Below, piece by piece: positions 42,401 to 51,692 of a stretch of 64,000 bases of DNA. The first letter of the stretch is position 1; every line of letters begins with the position of its first letter. The notes beneath the pieces were generated by a model. The model was not told where the DNA came from, made no database searches, and was given only the letters and a program-made list of their open reading frames with translations. This DNA is from Aquabacterium sp. A7-Y (lineage in GTDB: Bacteria > Pseudomonadota > Gammaproteobacteria > Burkholderiales > Burkholderiaceae_C), in NCBI RefSeq assembly GCF_026153205.1, contig NZ_JAPFBW010000008.1, positions 124,001-188,000 on the forward strand, in the 5' to 3' direction. The translations under genes were made by a program, and so were the position numbers.

Positions 42401-44460
42401 GACGATCCGGCGCGGCCCGGCGTCGCGAACAGAGCCTGCAGCGTGTCGGTGTCCACCGGCTTGGTCCAGTGCTCGTCGAAGCCGGCGGCCACGGCCTGCC
42501 GCCGATCCTCCGCCTGGCCCCAGCCGGTCAGCGCAATCAAGGTCATGCCTCGGCCCCAGTCGGCGCGGCGGATCTCGCTGGCCACCTGGTAGCCGTTGCG
42601 CCCCGGCATGCCGATGTCGAGGATGGCGATGTCGGGACGCAACTGCTCGGCCAGGGCGAGCGCCTCGTTGCCGGTGCTGGCGGTATGCACCTCGTGACCG
42701 TCCAGTTCGAGCAGCGCGGCCAGGGTCGTGCTGGCATCGTGGTTGTCGTCGGCGATCAGGACCTTGCGCCGCAGCGCGGCTTGGCCCTGGGGCGCCTCGG
42801 GCTGCCCGCCCTCCAGCGATTCGGTCTGCATCCATGGCAGGTGCACGACAAATTCGGCACCGCGGCCCAGCCCGTCGCTGTGCGCCTCGATGCTGCCGCC
42901 GTGCATCTCCACCAGACCCTTGCTCAGCGCCAGGCCGATGCCCAGACCGCCCTCGGCACGCTGCAGCGCCGAGGAGACCTGCGAGAACATCTGGAAGAGG
43001 GTCTGCAGCGACTCCTGCGCCACGCCGATGCCGTTGTCGCGCACACGGATCGCGACGGCACCCGGCCGGGCTTGCGCCTGCACCTCGATGGCGCCACCGT
43101 CGTCCATGTATTTCGCGGCATTGGACAGAAGATTGGACAGCACCTGGGCCAGCCGCAGCGGGTCGGCCGTCAGGACCACCGGCTCGGCAGGCAGGGTGAC
43201 GCTGAGGCGGTGTCGCTTGGCCTCGATCAGCGGCTGAGCGGTCTCGACGGCCGATGCGACCACCGAGGACAGGGCCACCGGCTCCATGCGCAACTCCAGG
43301 CGCCCCCGCGAGATGCGGGCCACGTCGAGCAGGTCGTCGAGCAGCAGGGCCATGTGGGTGGCTTGCCGGTCGATCACGTCGATGGCCCAGTGGTGCTGGG
43401 CCGCCGTGAGTCCCGGCGTCTTGACCAGTTTGGCCGACTGCCGGATGGGGGCGAGCGGGTTGCGCAGCTCGTGCGCCAGCGTGGCGAGGAACTCGTCCTT
43501 GCGACGGTCGCCTTCCTTGAGGGCCTCGACGGCGCGTACCTGCTCGGTCACGTCGTGGCCCTGCGCGAAGATGCCGCTGACCCGGCCGTGGACATCGAAC
43601 ACCGGCTGGTAGACCAGGTCCACGAAGGCCTCCGACAAGGGGCCGCCGGGCTCTTTCTGCAATATCAGGCGCAGGCCGCGGCCGATGAATGGCTCCCCCT
43701 CGCGGTAGACCCGCTCCAGGATTTCAATGAAACCCTGGCTGCGCACCTCGGGCAAGGCCTCGAAAGCCGGGCGGCCTTCGATCGGCCGGTGCCCCACCAG
43801 CTGGTAGTAGGCGCGGTTGACCATCTCGAACACGAAGTCCGGCCCGCGCAGCACCGCCACAAAGCCGGGTGCGTTGTCGAACCAGCCCTGCAGCGTCGTG
43901 ACGGTGCCCTGCGCCCGCTGGAGCAAGGCATCCCGCTCGCGCTCGACGCGCACGCGGGGGGTTTCTTCGCTGCAGGCGCAGAACAGCCCGCCGATGCCGC
44001 CCTGGTCGTCGTAGACCGGGCTGTAGGACCAGGTGAAGTAGGTCTCCTCGGTGAAGTCGTTGCGCTCCATGACCAGCAGCACCCGCTCGTTCCAGGTGGC
44101 CCGGCCGTGTTGCATCACCTCGTCGACCTGGGGCCCGAGAACCGGCCAGATCTCGTTCCAGATCTCGCGCGCTCGGCCGCCGAAGGCTTGCGGATGGCGC
44201 TTGCCCAGCACCGGGATGTAGGCGTCGTTGTAAATGTTCACCAGCTCGCTGCCCCACCAGACGAACATCGGGAAACGCGAGTTGAGCGCGATGCTGACGG
44301 CGATGCGCAGGCTCTGCGGCCAGACCTCGACGGGACCGAGCGGCGTCGCCGACCAATCCATCTCGTGGAACAGCCGGCCGATCTCGGTGTCCGGCACGGA
44401 ACCCTGGCTGGCCGCCGGCGCAAAAAGCAGGGGATGAGGGGTTTTCGGCGGGGCGGTCAT
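42379..44460 (-). CDS. PAS-PAS hybrid histidine kinase with receiver
   Basis: 693 residues. First PAS/GAF-like segment (about 20-180), second PAS domain (about 190-310; WFDNAPGFVAVLRGPDFVFE), HisKA (LATLAHELRNPLAPI), HATPase (NLLSNAAKYMDD, DNGIGVA, GGLGIGLALSKGL). C-terminal receiver with VLIADDN and Asp in ILDIGMPG, plus Lys in WTKPVDTD. No transmembrane segments, so cytosolic. The ATG at 44460 lacks a good Shine-Dalgarno but starts the family-typical region. No adjacent response regulator. Confidence 0.9.
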   Translation of the reverse strand: MTAPPKTPHPLLFAPAASQGSVPDTEIGRLFHEMDWSATPLGPVEVWPQSLRIAVSIALNSRFPMFVWWGSELVNIYNDAYIPVLGKRHPQAFGGRAREIWNEIWPVLGPQVDEVMQHGRATWNERVLLVMERNDFTEETYFTWSYSPVYDDQGGIGGLFCACSEETPRVRVERERDALLQRAQGTVTTLQGWFDNAPGFVAVLRGPDFVFEMVNRAYYQLVGHRPIEGRPAFEALPEVRSQGFIEILERVYREGEPFIGRGLRLILQKEPGGPLSEAFVDLVYQPVFDVHGRVSGIFAQGHDVTEQVRAVEALKEGDRRKDEFLATLAHELRNPLAPIRQSAKLVKTPGLTAAQHHWAIDVIDRQATHMALLLDDLLDVARISRGRLELRMEPVALSSVVASAVETAQPLIEAKRHRLSVTLPAEPVVLTADPLRLAQVLSNLLSNAAKYMDDGGAIEVQAQARPGAVAIRVRDNGIGVAQESLQTLFQMFSQVSSALQRAEGGLGIGLALSKGLVEMHGGSIEAHSDGLGRGAEFVVHLPWMQTESLEGGQPEAPQGQAALRRKVLIADDNHDASTTLAALLELDGHEVHTASTGNEALALAEQLRPDIAILDIGMPGRNGYQVASEIRRADWGRGMTLIALTGWGQAEDRRQAVAAGFDEHWTKPVDTDTLQALFATPGRAGSSQAGPAR

Positions 44461-44590
44461 GGGACGGGGTGTCGGATGGAAGATGATCCCCGTCGACTTA
44501 GCAAAAAGCCTGCGCGCCGGCGCTGCGCCTTGCACCGGCTGCCCCGCCATCGCAACTGCACCTTCACGGAATTCGCTTTAGGAGACGACC

Positions 44591-45244
44591 ATGGTCCTGA
44601 ACACCGACGAACACCTGCTTTATGGCACGCAAAACAGCGGCAGCGCGGCGATCGAGGCGGCCTTGACGCTGGCACGGCTGCCTTTCCGCAACGTCGATGC
44701 CGCGTCCTGGGCGGCCGAGTCCGACCTCGAGGCGTTGAGGGAGGTGAGCCCGCTGCTGCAAATACCGGCCCTGCGCTGGCCCGACGGCAGCACGATGACC
44801 GAAAGTGCCGCCATCCTGATCGAGTTGGGGCTGCGTCACCCCGACAGCGGGCTCCTGCCCGCCGAGCCGGCTGCCCGGGCACAGAACATCCGAGGGCTGC
44901 TGTATATCGCGACCAACTGCTATGCGGCCGTCGGCATCATGGACTATCCCGAGCGCTGGACCCTGGCCGAAGGCGACGCCGAGCGGCAACGCCTGAAGCA
45001 AGGCACGCAGGCGCGCCTGAGACACCTGTGGGAGCGTTTCGCCGACAGCTTCCCGGCCGACCCCTTCCTGGGCGGCGAGCAGCCCGGCGCGCTGGACCTG
45101 CTGGCGGCCGTGGTGTCCCGGTGGTCGGGCGCCAGGGCCCACCTGCGGGCGGCCCGGCCCGGCTGGGCCGGCGTGCTGGAGCGCATCGATCAGCATCCGG
45201 CGCTGGCACCGGTGTTCGCCCGCCACTGGCCGGCGACGTCCTGA
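44591..45244 (+). CDS. glutathione S-transferase family protein
   Basis: 217 residues. N-terminal thioredoxin-like domain with LLYGTQNSGSAA and the cis-Pro motif QIPALRWPDGSTMTESAAIL, followed by an all-helical GST C-terminal domain. The first-strand catalytic residue looks like Tyr/Ser-type, but this cannot be settled. AGGAG precedes the ATG. Confidence 0.87.
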   Translation: MVLNTDEHLLYGTQNSGSAAIEAALTLARLPFRNVDAASWAAESDLEALREVSPLLQIPALRWPDGSTMTESAAILIELGLRHPDSGLLPAEPAARAQNIRGLLYIATNCYAAVGIMDYPERWTLAEGDAERQRLKQGTQARLRHLWERFADSFPADPFLGGEQPGALDLLAAVVSRWSGARAHLRAARPGWAGVLERIDQHPALAPVFARHWPATS

Positions 45245-45300
45245 GGCCGTTTCTTGCGCGGCGCTTTACCTCCTGCGGAAGGCCGGCCTCGCGCCGCGGC

Positions 45301-45570
45301 TCATTCCTCGTAGGGGCGTGAGCTTCTCGGCGCACCGGGCAACTGCCGGTCCAGCGACTCGCGGTAGCGGATGCAGCCGCTCAGGAACTGCGGCCAGTCG
45401 GGCACCACCGGCAGCGGGTCCGAGGCTTCCGGCAACAGCGCCCACAGCTCGGGATGATGCCAGCACAACTCGTGGCTGCTGCAGTCCCGGTGGCGGCGGA
45501 TGCCGTCTCGCAGGCGCTGGACTTCGGCGATCAGTTCCTCGCGACTTCGGGTGTCGAGATCGGTGTCCAT
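45301..45570 (-). CDS. conserved hypothetical protein, small, Trp/Cys-rich
   Basis: 89 residues, AGGAGG upstream. An N-terminal helix (EELIAEVQRLRDGIRRH) is followed by HELCWHHPELWALLPEASDP and WPQFLSGCIRYRESLD. Proteins with this pattern recur in Burkholderiales without a known role. The Cys-Trp-His-His cluster could bind a metal. Confidence 0.7.
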   Translation of the reverse strand: MDTDLDTRSREELIAEVQRLRDGIRRHRDCSSHELCWHHPELWALLPEASDPLPVVPDWPQFLSGCIRYRESLDRQLPGAPRSSRPYEE

Positions 45571-45659
45571 CGGGCCTCCTGGTGGAGCGCGACGCGGCCG
45601 CGCCCAGTTGGTTGTCCCCGCACCTCGACCGCCCCAGGGCGGTCGCCCTCCGGCCGGCC

Positions 45660-45968
45660 TTACTGCGACGCCGCCGAGGCCGAGGCCGGCTGGGTCGGCA
45701 GACCGAGCTTTTTCGCGGTGTGCTGCACCGCCTCGCCGGTCTTCTGGGCGCCACGCTCGATGGCCGCCGCTGTCTTTTTCGCGCCGTGCACCACCGCCGC
45801 TTCGGTCTTCGCCGCGACCGCCGAGGCACCGGCCGCCACCGACTTCGCAGTCTCGGCCGGCCCGGCCTGGACCGGTGCCACCGGCAGCGTTGATGTGAAC
45901 AGAACCATCGCAACAGAAAGTGAATGTTTCACGGCGTCTTTCCATGCCTTGGGGTTGCCTGACATCAT
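45660..45968 (-). CDS. small secreted Ala-rich protein
   Basis: 102 residues. Signal peptide (about 1-35, ending PVQA) followed by repeats of A-x-K-x-A-A-x-x-x-G-A-K-K (KTEAAVVHGAKKTAAAIERGAQKTGEA), predicted amphipathic helix. Resembles small periplasmic helical proteins; function unknown. Two tandem ATG codons, 45968 and 45965, no strong Shine-Dalgarno. Confidence 0.6.
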   Translation of the reverse strand: MMSGNPKAWKDAVKHSLSVAMVLFTSTLPVAPVQAGPAETAKSVAAGASAVAAKTEAAVVHGAKKTAAAIERGAQKTGEAVQHTAKKLGLPTQPASASAASQ

Positions 45969-46017
45969 AGTCGTGCACCCGCCCGGCGGCCCCCCATTGC
46001 TTGCTCCTGCTTTTCAC

Positions 46018-46890
46018 ATGCCCGACCTTGCCTTCGATACCGCACCGCTGGCTCTGACCGTTCACCAGGGCCGGGCCGGGGACCGCAACCCGCGTGCCAT
46101 GGCAGGCGCTCGCCGGCTGGGCGAAGCACTGACGCGGCGACTGGGGCTCGAAACAAGGACCGTCGGCGAGCCTCAGGAGCCGCTGGGCCTCGGCTGGCGC
46201 GCCGAGCTGGACGCGGCCCACGGGTCGCTGCGCCAGCTTGCCACCCACTGCGACACCGCGCTGGCCCGCGGCCACCGGCTGCTGACGGTGCTCAACCGCT
46301 GCGCCTGCGCGCTTGCAACCCTGCCGGCCGTGGCCCGGCATTGGCCGGACGCCCGCATCGTGTGGTTCGACGCCCATGCCGACTCGAACACCCCGGAGAC
46401 CAGCAGCAGCGGCTACCTCGGCGGCCTGGTGCTCACCGGTGCGGCCGGCCTCTGGGACAGCGGGCTCGGCGCCGGCCTGCGCCTGTCGCAGGTGGTGCTG
46501 GTCGGCGCGCGCGACATCGATCCGGCCGAGCAGGCCTTGATCGATGCCGGCTCGCTGCAGTTCGTGCCGCCCGGCGAGGACCTCGTCGAGCGGCTGCGGG
46601 CCGCGGTCGGGGCCCATCCCGTGTATGTCCACCTCGACTGCGACGTGCTGGAGCCGGGCATCGTCCCCACCGAATATCAGGTGCCCGGCGGGCTCTCGCT
46701 CGAACAGCTGGCAGCGGCGAGCAAGGTGCTCGCCGCGCAGGAGCTGATCGGGCTGGAGATCGCCGAGTTCGAAGCCAACTGGCCCGGCAGCGACCTTGCC
46801 GCGGCGACCGATCCCCTGCTCGACGCGCTGGCGCCGCTGCTGCAAGGGCTCGGTGACGTCCAGCAACACCGCCTCGCAAACGCCTCGTAA
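46018..46890 (+). CDS. arginase/agmatinase/formiminoglutamase-fold protein
   Basis: 290 residues. The second metal motif D118-A-H120-A-D122 and the third H-L-D207-C-D209 are intact. The first motif (usually GGDHS, giving one Mn-ligand His) is replaced by LNRCAC near residue 92, so one ligand is missing. The enzyme may use one metal or have changed chemistry. No neighbours of arginine or histidine metabolism. Confidence 0.8.
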   Translation: MPDLAFDTAPLALTVHQGRAGDRNPRAMAGARRLGEALTRRLGLETRTVGEPQEPLGLGWRAELDAAHGSLRQLATHCDTALARGHRLLTVLNRCACALATLPAVARHWPDARIVWFDAHADSNTPETSSSGYLGGLVLTGAAGLWDSGLGAGLRLSQVVLVGARDIDPAEQALIDAGSLQFVPPGEDLVERLRAAVGAHPVYVHLDCDVLEPGIVPTEYQVPGGLSLEQLAAASKVLAAQELIGLEIAEFEANWPGSDLAAATDPLLDALAPLLQGLGDVQQHRLANAS

Positions 46891-46992
46891 CGCCGGCGGA
46901 ACGGTGCTTGCCAAACGCTTCACATCAGAACCAAACAGGACGCTGTGAAGGGACAGGCCGTGCCCGCACAAGGTCCAGCCCAGGAGCACACG

Positions 46993-47859
46993 ATGAAGTG
47001 GGAAGGCCAGCGGCAAAGCAGCAACGTCGAGGACCGGCGCGGCGCCGGCGGCGGATTCGGCCTCGGGGGCCGATCGATCGGCATCGGCAGCGTCGTGATC
47101 GCACTGATCGGCGGCTGGGTGCTCGGCGTGAACCCGCTGACCCTGCTCGGCATGCTGAGCGGCGACGGCGCACCGGTGAGCGGACAGGCCGCGCCTGCCG
47201 GGCCCCCGCCGGCCAATGACCGCGCCGCGGCCTTCGTCTCGACCGTGTTGGCGAGCACCGAGGACGTCTGGGCCGGCGTGCTGCAGCAGCACGGCATGAG
47301 CTACACGCCGGCCCGGCTCACGCTGTTCCGCGGCGCCACCCCGACTGCCTGCGGCCGCGGGCAGTCCGCCATGGGGCCCTTCTACTGCCCGGCGGACCGG
47401 CACGTCTACATCGACCTCGGCTTTTTCGACACGCTGGAGCGGCGCCTCGGCGCGCCCGGCGACTTCGCGCAGGCCTATGTCATCGCGCACGAGGTCGGCC
47501 ACCATGTGCAGCACCTGCTGGGCCTGACCGAGCGGGTCGACCAGATGCGTCGCGCCGGCTCGGAGGCCGAGGCCAACGCGGCCTCGGTGCGGCTGGAACT
47601 GCAGGCCGACTGCTTCGCGGGCGTCTGGGCCCATCACTCGCAGCAGGCGCGCGGCTGGCTCGAAACCGGCGACGTCGAGGAGGCCCTCAACGCGGCCTCG
47701 CAGATCGGCGACGACACCTTGCAGCGGCGCTCCCAGGGCACCGTGGTGCCCGAGTCCTTCACCCATGGCAGCAGCGAACAGCGTGTCGCCTGGTTCCGTC
47801 GCGGCATGGAAAACGGCTCGCTGCAGCGGTGCGACACCTTCGTGACCCGCGAGCCCTGA
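46993..47859 (+). CDS. ypfJ: YpfJ-type neutral zinc metallopeptidase
   Basis: 288 residues. N-terminal soluble Gly-rich part, one membrane helix (about 32-55), then the protease domain with HEVGH (H166, E167, H170) and the later ELQADCFAGVW motif carrying the third ligand. Inner-membrane, domain in the periplasm. AGGAG before the ATG at 46993; the in-frame GTG at 46945 is unlikely. Confidence 0.9.
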   Translation: MKWEGQRQSSNVEDRRGAGGGFGLGGRSIGIGSVVIALIGGWVLGVNPLTLLGMLSGDGAPVSGQAAPAGPPPANDRAAAFVSTVLASTEDVWAGVLQQHGMSYTPARLTLFRGATPTACGRGQSAMGPFYCPADRHVYIDLGFFDTLERRLGAPGDFAQAYVIAHEVGHHVQHLLGLTERVDQMRRAGSEAEANAASVRLELQADCFAGVWAHHSQQARGWLETGDVEEALNAASQIGDDTLQRRSQGTVVPESFTHGSSEQRVAWFRRGMENGSLQRCDTFVTREP

Positions 47860-47875
47860 CCGTTCCGCCCGGCCC

Positions 47876-48571
47876 TCATCCGGCCGACAAGGCCACCGAG
47901 CGGCCCAGCCACTGCGGTCCCTCGACAGCCTCGGCCAGGAAACGGCCAACCTGCCGGCGCGCCACCTTCATGCTGCGCACCTCACCCTCCGCGGAGGCGA
48001 GCAGCTCGCCGCGGTCGGCGCTGTCGACCAGGTTGACCGGCTGGGCAATCACCCAGTCGAGGCCGCTGGCACGCACCGCCTGCTCCTGCAGTTCGGTGTC
48101 GGCCACCTGCGGCTTCAGCAGCAGGCCGAACATCAGCCGGTAAGCCAGTGGCAGGCGGTGGCGCGTTGCGCCGACACCGAAGCTGGTTTGCACCACCAGT
48201 CGGGACACGCCCTGCCGGCGCATCGCGGCGATGACATGGCGGGTGCCGCGCGAGCGCACATCCAGCGGCGTGTGGCGGCTGCCGGCGAGCCGCACATGCA
48301 GGGCGCTTTCGCTGATGCCCAGGGTCACGATCACGGCGTCCTGCCCGCGCACGGCCTGCTCCACGTCGTCCGGCCGCGCCGCATCGCCGCACCACGGCCG
48401 CAGCCCCTCGCCCATGCCGCGCAGCTGCCCGGCACTGCGGGAGAAGGCCGTGACCCGGTGGCCGGCGGCCAGGAGGGCGGTGATCGCGGCGCGGCCCGAT
48501 CCGCCGGTCGCGCCCAGAACGACGAGTTCATCATGTGGATCCTTGTGGCTTGGCCCGGTGCCGCTCGACAC
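47876..48571 (-). CDS. atypical SDR / NAD(P)-binding protein
   Basis: 231 residues. Rossmann motif LVVLGATGGSGRAAI near the N-terminus, with R-S at the end of strand 2 suggesting NADP. No YxxxK in the classical place, as in the atypical NmrA/BVR-B-like group. Starts at GTG 48571 because no in-frame ATG fits. It is divergent from an AraC-type gene 117 bases away that probably controls it. Confidence 0.8.
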   Translation of the reverse strand: MSSGTGPSHKDPHDELVVLGATGGSGRAAITALLAAGHRVTAFSRSAGQLRGMGEGLRPWCGDAARPDDVEQAVRGQDAVIVTLGISESALHVRLAGSRHTPLDVRSRGTRHVIAAMRRQGVSRLVVQTSFGVGATRHRLPLAYRLMFGLLLKPQVADTELQEQAVRASGLDWVIAQPVNLVDSADRGELLASAEGEVRSMKVARRQVGRFLAEAVEGPQWLGRSVALSAG

Positions 48572-48688
48572 CGGTTCATCCAGTGTCCCGGGCTGTGGCC
48601 GTACTGACCATGACCAGGAGTCGCTGCTTCTTGCTCGTTCGTCCTGGCTCGCTGGACGAAGCCACACCGGCCGGCGCATAGTCGCCGC

Positions 48689-49690
48689 ATGCAAGACACG
48701 AACAGAGAATGGGCCGACGGCGTCGATCCGCTCGGCGAAGCGCTGCACCTGCTGCGCATGAGCGGCGTCTTCTACTGCCGCTCGGAGTTCAGCGCACCCT
48801 GGGCCCTGGCGTTGCCGCCGATGCAGGACTGCCTGATGTTCCATGTCGCCACGGCCGGGCGCTGCCGGCTGGAGGTGGGCGACGAGGCGCCACGGCTGCT
48901 GGAGCCGGGGGACCTGGCCCTGGTGCCCCATGGCAGGGGTCACCGGCTGAGGAGCGTCGTCTTGGCGACGGACGGGCAAGACGCGCCGACCCGGCAAGAG
49001 CGCGAGGCGGAGCCCGCCGCCTTGTTCGACCTGCCGCGCGAGTCCCTCAGCGAACGCTACGAGGTGCTGCGGCACGGCGGCGGCGGCACGCCGACGTCCA
49101 TGGTCTGCGGTGCGGTGCGTTTCGACCACCCCGCCGCCCGGCTGCTGGTCACGATGCTGCCGCCGCTGCTGTGCATCCGCGCCACCGACTCGGCCTACCC
49201 CGAGTGGATGCACGGCACCCTGCATTTCATGGCCGCCGAGGCGCGCCAGATGCGCCCGGGCGGCGAGGCCGTGCTGACCCGGCTGGCCGATGTGCTGGTG
49301 ATCCAGGCCCTGCGCAGCTGGATCGAGCAGGACCAGGCCGCCCGCGGCGGCTGGCTGGGCGCCTTGCGCGACCGCCAGATCGGCCGCGCGCTGGCCCAGG
49401 TCCACCGTGACCCCGCGCGGCCGTGGAACCTGGAGACGCTCGCGGCCGAGGCGGCGATGTCGCGCTCGGCCTTCGCGGCGCGCTTCACCGCCCTGGTCGG
49501 CGTACCGGCGATGCAGTACGTGGCGCGCTGGAGGATGCACCTGGCGCTGTCGCATCTGCAGGAGCACGACGACAGCATCGGCGCGCTCGCACTGCGCCTG
49601 GGCTACCAGTCGGAGGCGGCCTTCAGCCGCGCCTTCAAGCGCTGCATCGGCGTGTCCCCCGGCAGTCTGCAGCGGCCGGCGCGGCGCTGA
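48689..49690 (+). CDS. AraC-family regulator with cupin sensor
   Basis: 333 residues. N-terminal AraC_binding_2/cupin_6-type domain (about 1-200) and C-terminal helix-turn-helix pair (about 230-328; WNLETLAAEAAMSRSAFAARF and IGALALRLGYQSEAAFSRAFK). Probable regulator of the divergent SDR gene, as is common for this subfamily. Confidence 0.9.
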   Translation: MQDTNREWADGVDPLGEALHLLRMSGVFYCRSEFSAPWALALPPMQDCLMFHVATAGRCRLEVGDEAPRLLEPGDLALVPHGRGHRLRSVVLATDGQDAPTRQEREAEPAALFDLPRESLSERYEVLRHGGGGTPTSMVCGAVRFDHPAARLLVTMLPPLLCIRATDSAYPEWMHGTLHFMAAEARQMRPGGEAVLTRLADVLVIQALRSWIEQDQAARGGWLGALRDRQIGRALAQVHRDPARPWNLETLAAEAAMSRSAFAARFTALVGVPAMQYVARWRMHLALSHLQEHDDSIGALALRLGYQSEAAFSRAFKRCIGVSPGSLQRPARR

Positions 49691-49715
49691 AACTGCGCGG
49701 TGTTGCCGGGGCGGC

Positions 49716-49976
49716 TCAGCTCTTGCGGTGGTCGAGCGCGTCGATCCAGAGCGTCGCGCACTGGTAACCGAAGTCGAAGGCCTCGGTGGTGTCGCGCAAG
49801 ATCCGCTTCGGCACCTCCACCAGCACCTCGTCCTCGCTCTCGGAACCGCGCACGTGCACGGTGACGGGGTAGCTGTCGAGCCCCGGCGCGGGCAGGGTCG
49901 ACATCCGGATGCGATAACCGCTGTGGGCCCCGATGGCCTCCAGCCGCGGGCCGTGCTTGATCACTTGGTACTTCAA
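49716..49976 (-). CDS. small conserved hypothetical protein
   Basis: 86 residues. No ATG fits; a TTG at 49976 preceded by GGAG gives LKYQVIKHGPRLEAIG. Beta-strand-rich, ending FDFGYQCATLWIDAL. No family recognised. The longer frame to 50222 is unlikely. Confidence 0.5.
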   Translation of the reverse strand: MKYQVIKHGPRLEAIGAHSGYRIRMSTLPAPGLDSYPVTVHVRGSESEDEVLVEVPKRILRDTTEAFDFGYQCATLWIDALDHRKS

Positions 49977-50213
49977 ATCCTGACTCCGTGGTGCTGACAG
50001 CAGGGCCTCACCATACCGCGATCCCGGCGCGCCAGCGATCAGGGCTTGAGGGGATACAGACCGGACGACCGCTGCCGTTTGCCACGCCTTCCTGTAGCCA
50101 TACACACCTGATAAAACGCACAGCCCTGACGAGATGCACAGCTTGCGCGCCCTCCTCGCTTGGCCAATACCAGTGGGATCCCACCCCACGATGGATACCA
50201 CCAGGAGGAGACC

Positions 50214-51671
50214 ATGGCCCAACCCACCCCGCGTTCACTGTCCCTGCCCGCTGCCTGGCTCTGCAGCCTCGCCACCGCGCTGCTCGCCGCCTGCGGAGGC
50301 GGCTCCGGCGGAGCCGGCTCCTCGGAACAGGCGGCCAAGCACCGTGGCGACCGAGCGACCGAGCTGCCGACCGCGTCTCCCCATGCCGCACGGCCGCGGC
50401 CCGGAACCTTCGGGCACCTCTTCAACCTGCCACCCTATGCCCCGCCCAGCGCCGCGCTGAACGACCTGGGCTCGCCGGCCGGCCCCATGCTCGACGACAA
50501 CGCCCCGGCCAACGACAACCCGCGCCGCGAGCCGGCCGGCTTCACCTTCTTCGGCCAGTTCCTCGACCACGACATGACGCTGGACCGCAAGCCGCTGCAG
50601 GACGCGCCGGTCCCGCTGAGCGAACTCGAGAACAGCCGCGAACCCAACCTCAACCTCGACTCCGTCTACGGTGGAGGCCCGCGCTTCAACCCGGAACTCT
50701 ACGACTCCCGCGGGCGCATCCTGCTGAGCAGCGGCGGCCGCGACCTGCAGCGACGCGCCGACGGCACGGCGGTGCTGTTCGAGCCCCGCAACGACGAGAA
50801 CATGATCGTCGCGCAGATCCACGTCGCGATCGCGCGCTTCCACAACGCGCTCATCGACAGCGGCAAGAACTTCGAGCAGGCGCGCGCCGAGACCATCCTG
50901 CACTACCAGTGGGTGGTCGTGCACGACTTCCTGCCGCGGGTCGCGGGCCGGTCCAGGGTGGACGCCGCGCTGCGCGGCGAGCTGGGCATCTACGATGTGC
51001 GAAACCCGCACCGCAAGGTGATGCCGGTCGAGTTCGGTGTCGCGGCCTACCGCTTCGGCCACTCCATGGTGCGGCGTGCCTATGTGCTCGGCGCTGACCA
51101 GGGCGTGCGGGTGCAGGTCTTCAATCCCGACGGCGACGACCTGCGCGGCGGCCGGCCCATCCCCGCGGCCAAGCGGATCCAGTGGTCCAACTTCTTCCAG
51201 ATCCCGGGCACCAGCCTGCCCCAGCCGCCGGTCAATGTCTCGCGCAAGATCGACACCTTGCTGTCCTCGGGCATGTTCGTCCTGCCACCCATCGCGATTC
51301 CGGCCGGCGGCCCGGTGGTGCTGGCCCAGCGCAACCTGATCCGCGGCAAGAGCTACGGCCTGCCCAGCGGGCAGGCCGTGGCGACCGAGCTCGGCATCAC
51401 GCCCCTGGACAACGCCCGTATCGGCCTCACCGACCCCCGGCTGGGCGGACAGGCGCCGTTGTGGTACTACGTGCTGGCCGAAGCGCAGGTGCTGGAGAAC
51501 GGCGCCCAGCTGGGCCCTGTGGGCGGCGCCATCGTCGCCGACGTGGTCGCCGGCCTGCTCAGGAAGGACAAGACCGGCCTGCTGCACGGCAACAACAAAC
51601 ACTGGCGGCCAATGACCGGCCCGGGCTTCCGCATGGGCGACTTCCTGAAGTTCGCCGGCGTCGCGTCCTGA
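50214..51671 (+). CDS. animal-type heme peroxidase (PF03098-like) lipoprotein
   Basis: 485 residues. Signal peptide with lipobox LLAAC (Cys27), so lipid-anchored in the periplasm or outer membrane. The peroxidase-cyclooxygenase fold is shown by FFGQFLDHDMTL with distal His119 and YRFGHSMVRR with proximal His283. Substrate unknown; bacterial members are often linked to oxidative chemistry or defence. Strong Shine-Dalgarno (CCAGGAGGAG) at the ATG. It is convergent with a VOC gene. Confidence 0.9.
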   Translation: MAQPTPRSLSLPAAWLCSLATALLAACGGGSGGAGSSEQAAKHRGDRATELPTASPHAARPRPGTFGHLFNLPPYAPPSAALNDLGSPAGPMLDDNAPANDNPRREPAGFTFFGQFLDHDMTLDRKPLQDAPVPLSELENSREPNLNLDSVYGGGPRFNPELYDSRGRILLSSGGRDLQRRADGTAVLFEPRNDENMIVAQIHVAIARFHNALIDSGKNFEQARAETILHYQWVVVHDFLPRVAGRSRVDAALRGELGIYDVRNPHRKVMPVEFGVAAYRFGHSMVRRAYVLGADQGVRVQVFNPDGDDLRGGRPIPAAKRIQWSNFFQIPGTSLPQPPVNVSRKIDTLLSSGMFVLPPIAIPAGGPVVLAQRNLIRGKSYGLPSGQAVATELGITPLDNARIGLTDPRLGGQAPLWYYVLAEAQVLENGAQLGPVGGAIVADVVAGLLRKDKTGLLHGNNKHWRPMTGPGFRMGDFLKFAGVAS

Positions 51672-51692
51672 GCGCGCCGGTGCGCGGCGGGC

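Noticed and set aside
40874-42835. Long minus-strand frame over the M32 gene
   Set aside because: Antisense shadow; M32 has HExxH and family length on the plus strand.
42469-45321. 950-residue plus-strand frame over the hybrid kinase
   Set aside because: Antisense of kinase motifs; low-complexity His/Arg/Gly-rich product.
45571-47949. Upstream part of the long minus-strand frame
   Set aside because: Overlaps arginase-fold and YpfJ genes on the plus strand; only 45301-45570 has its own start and Shine-Dalgarno.
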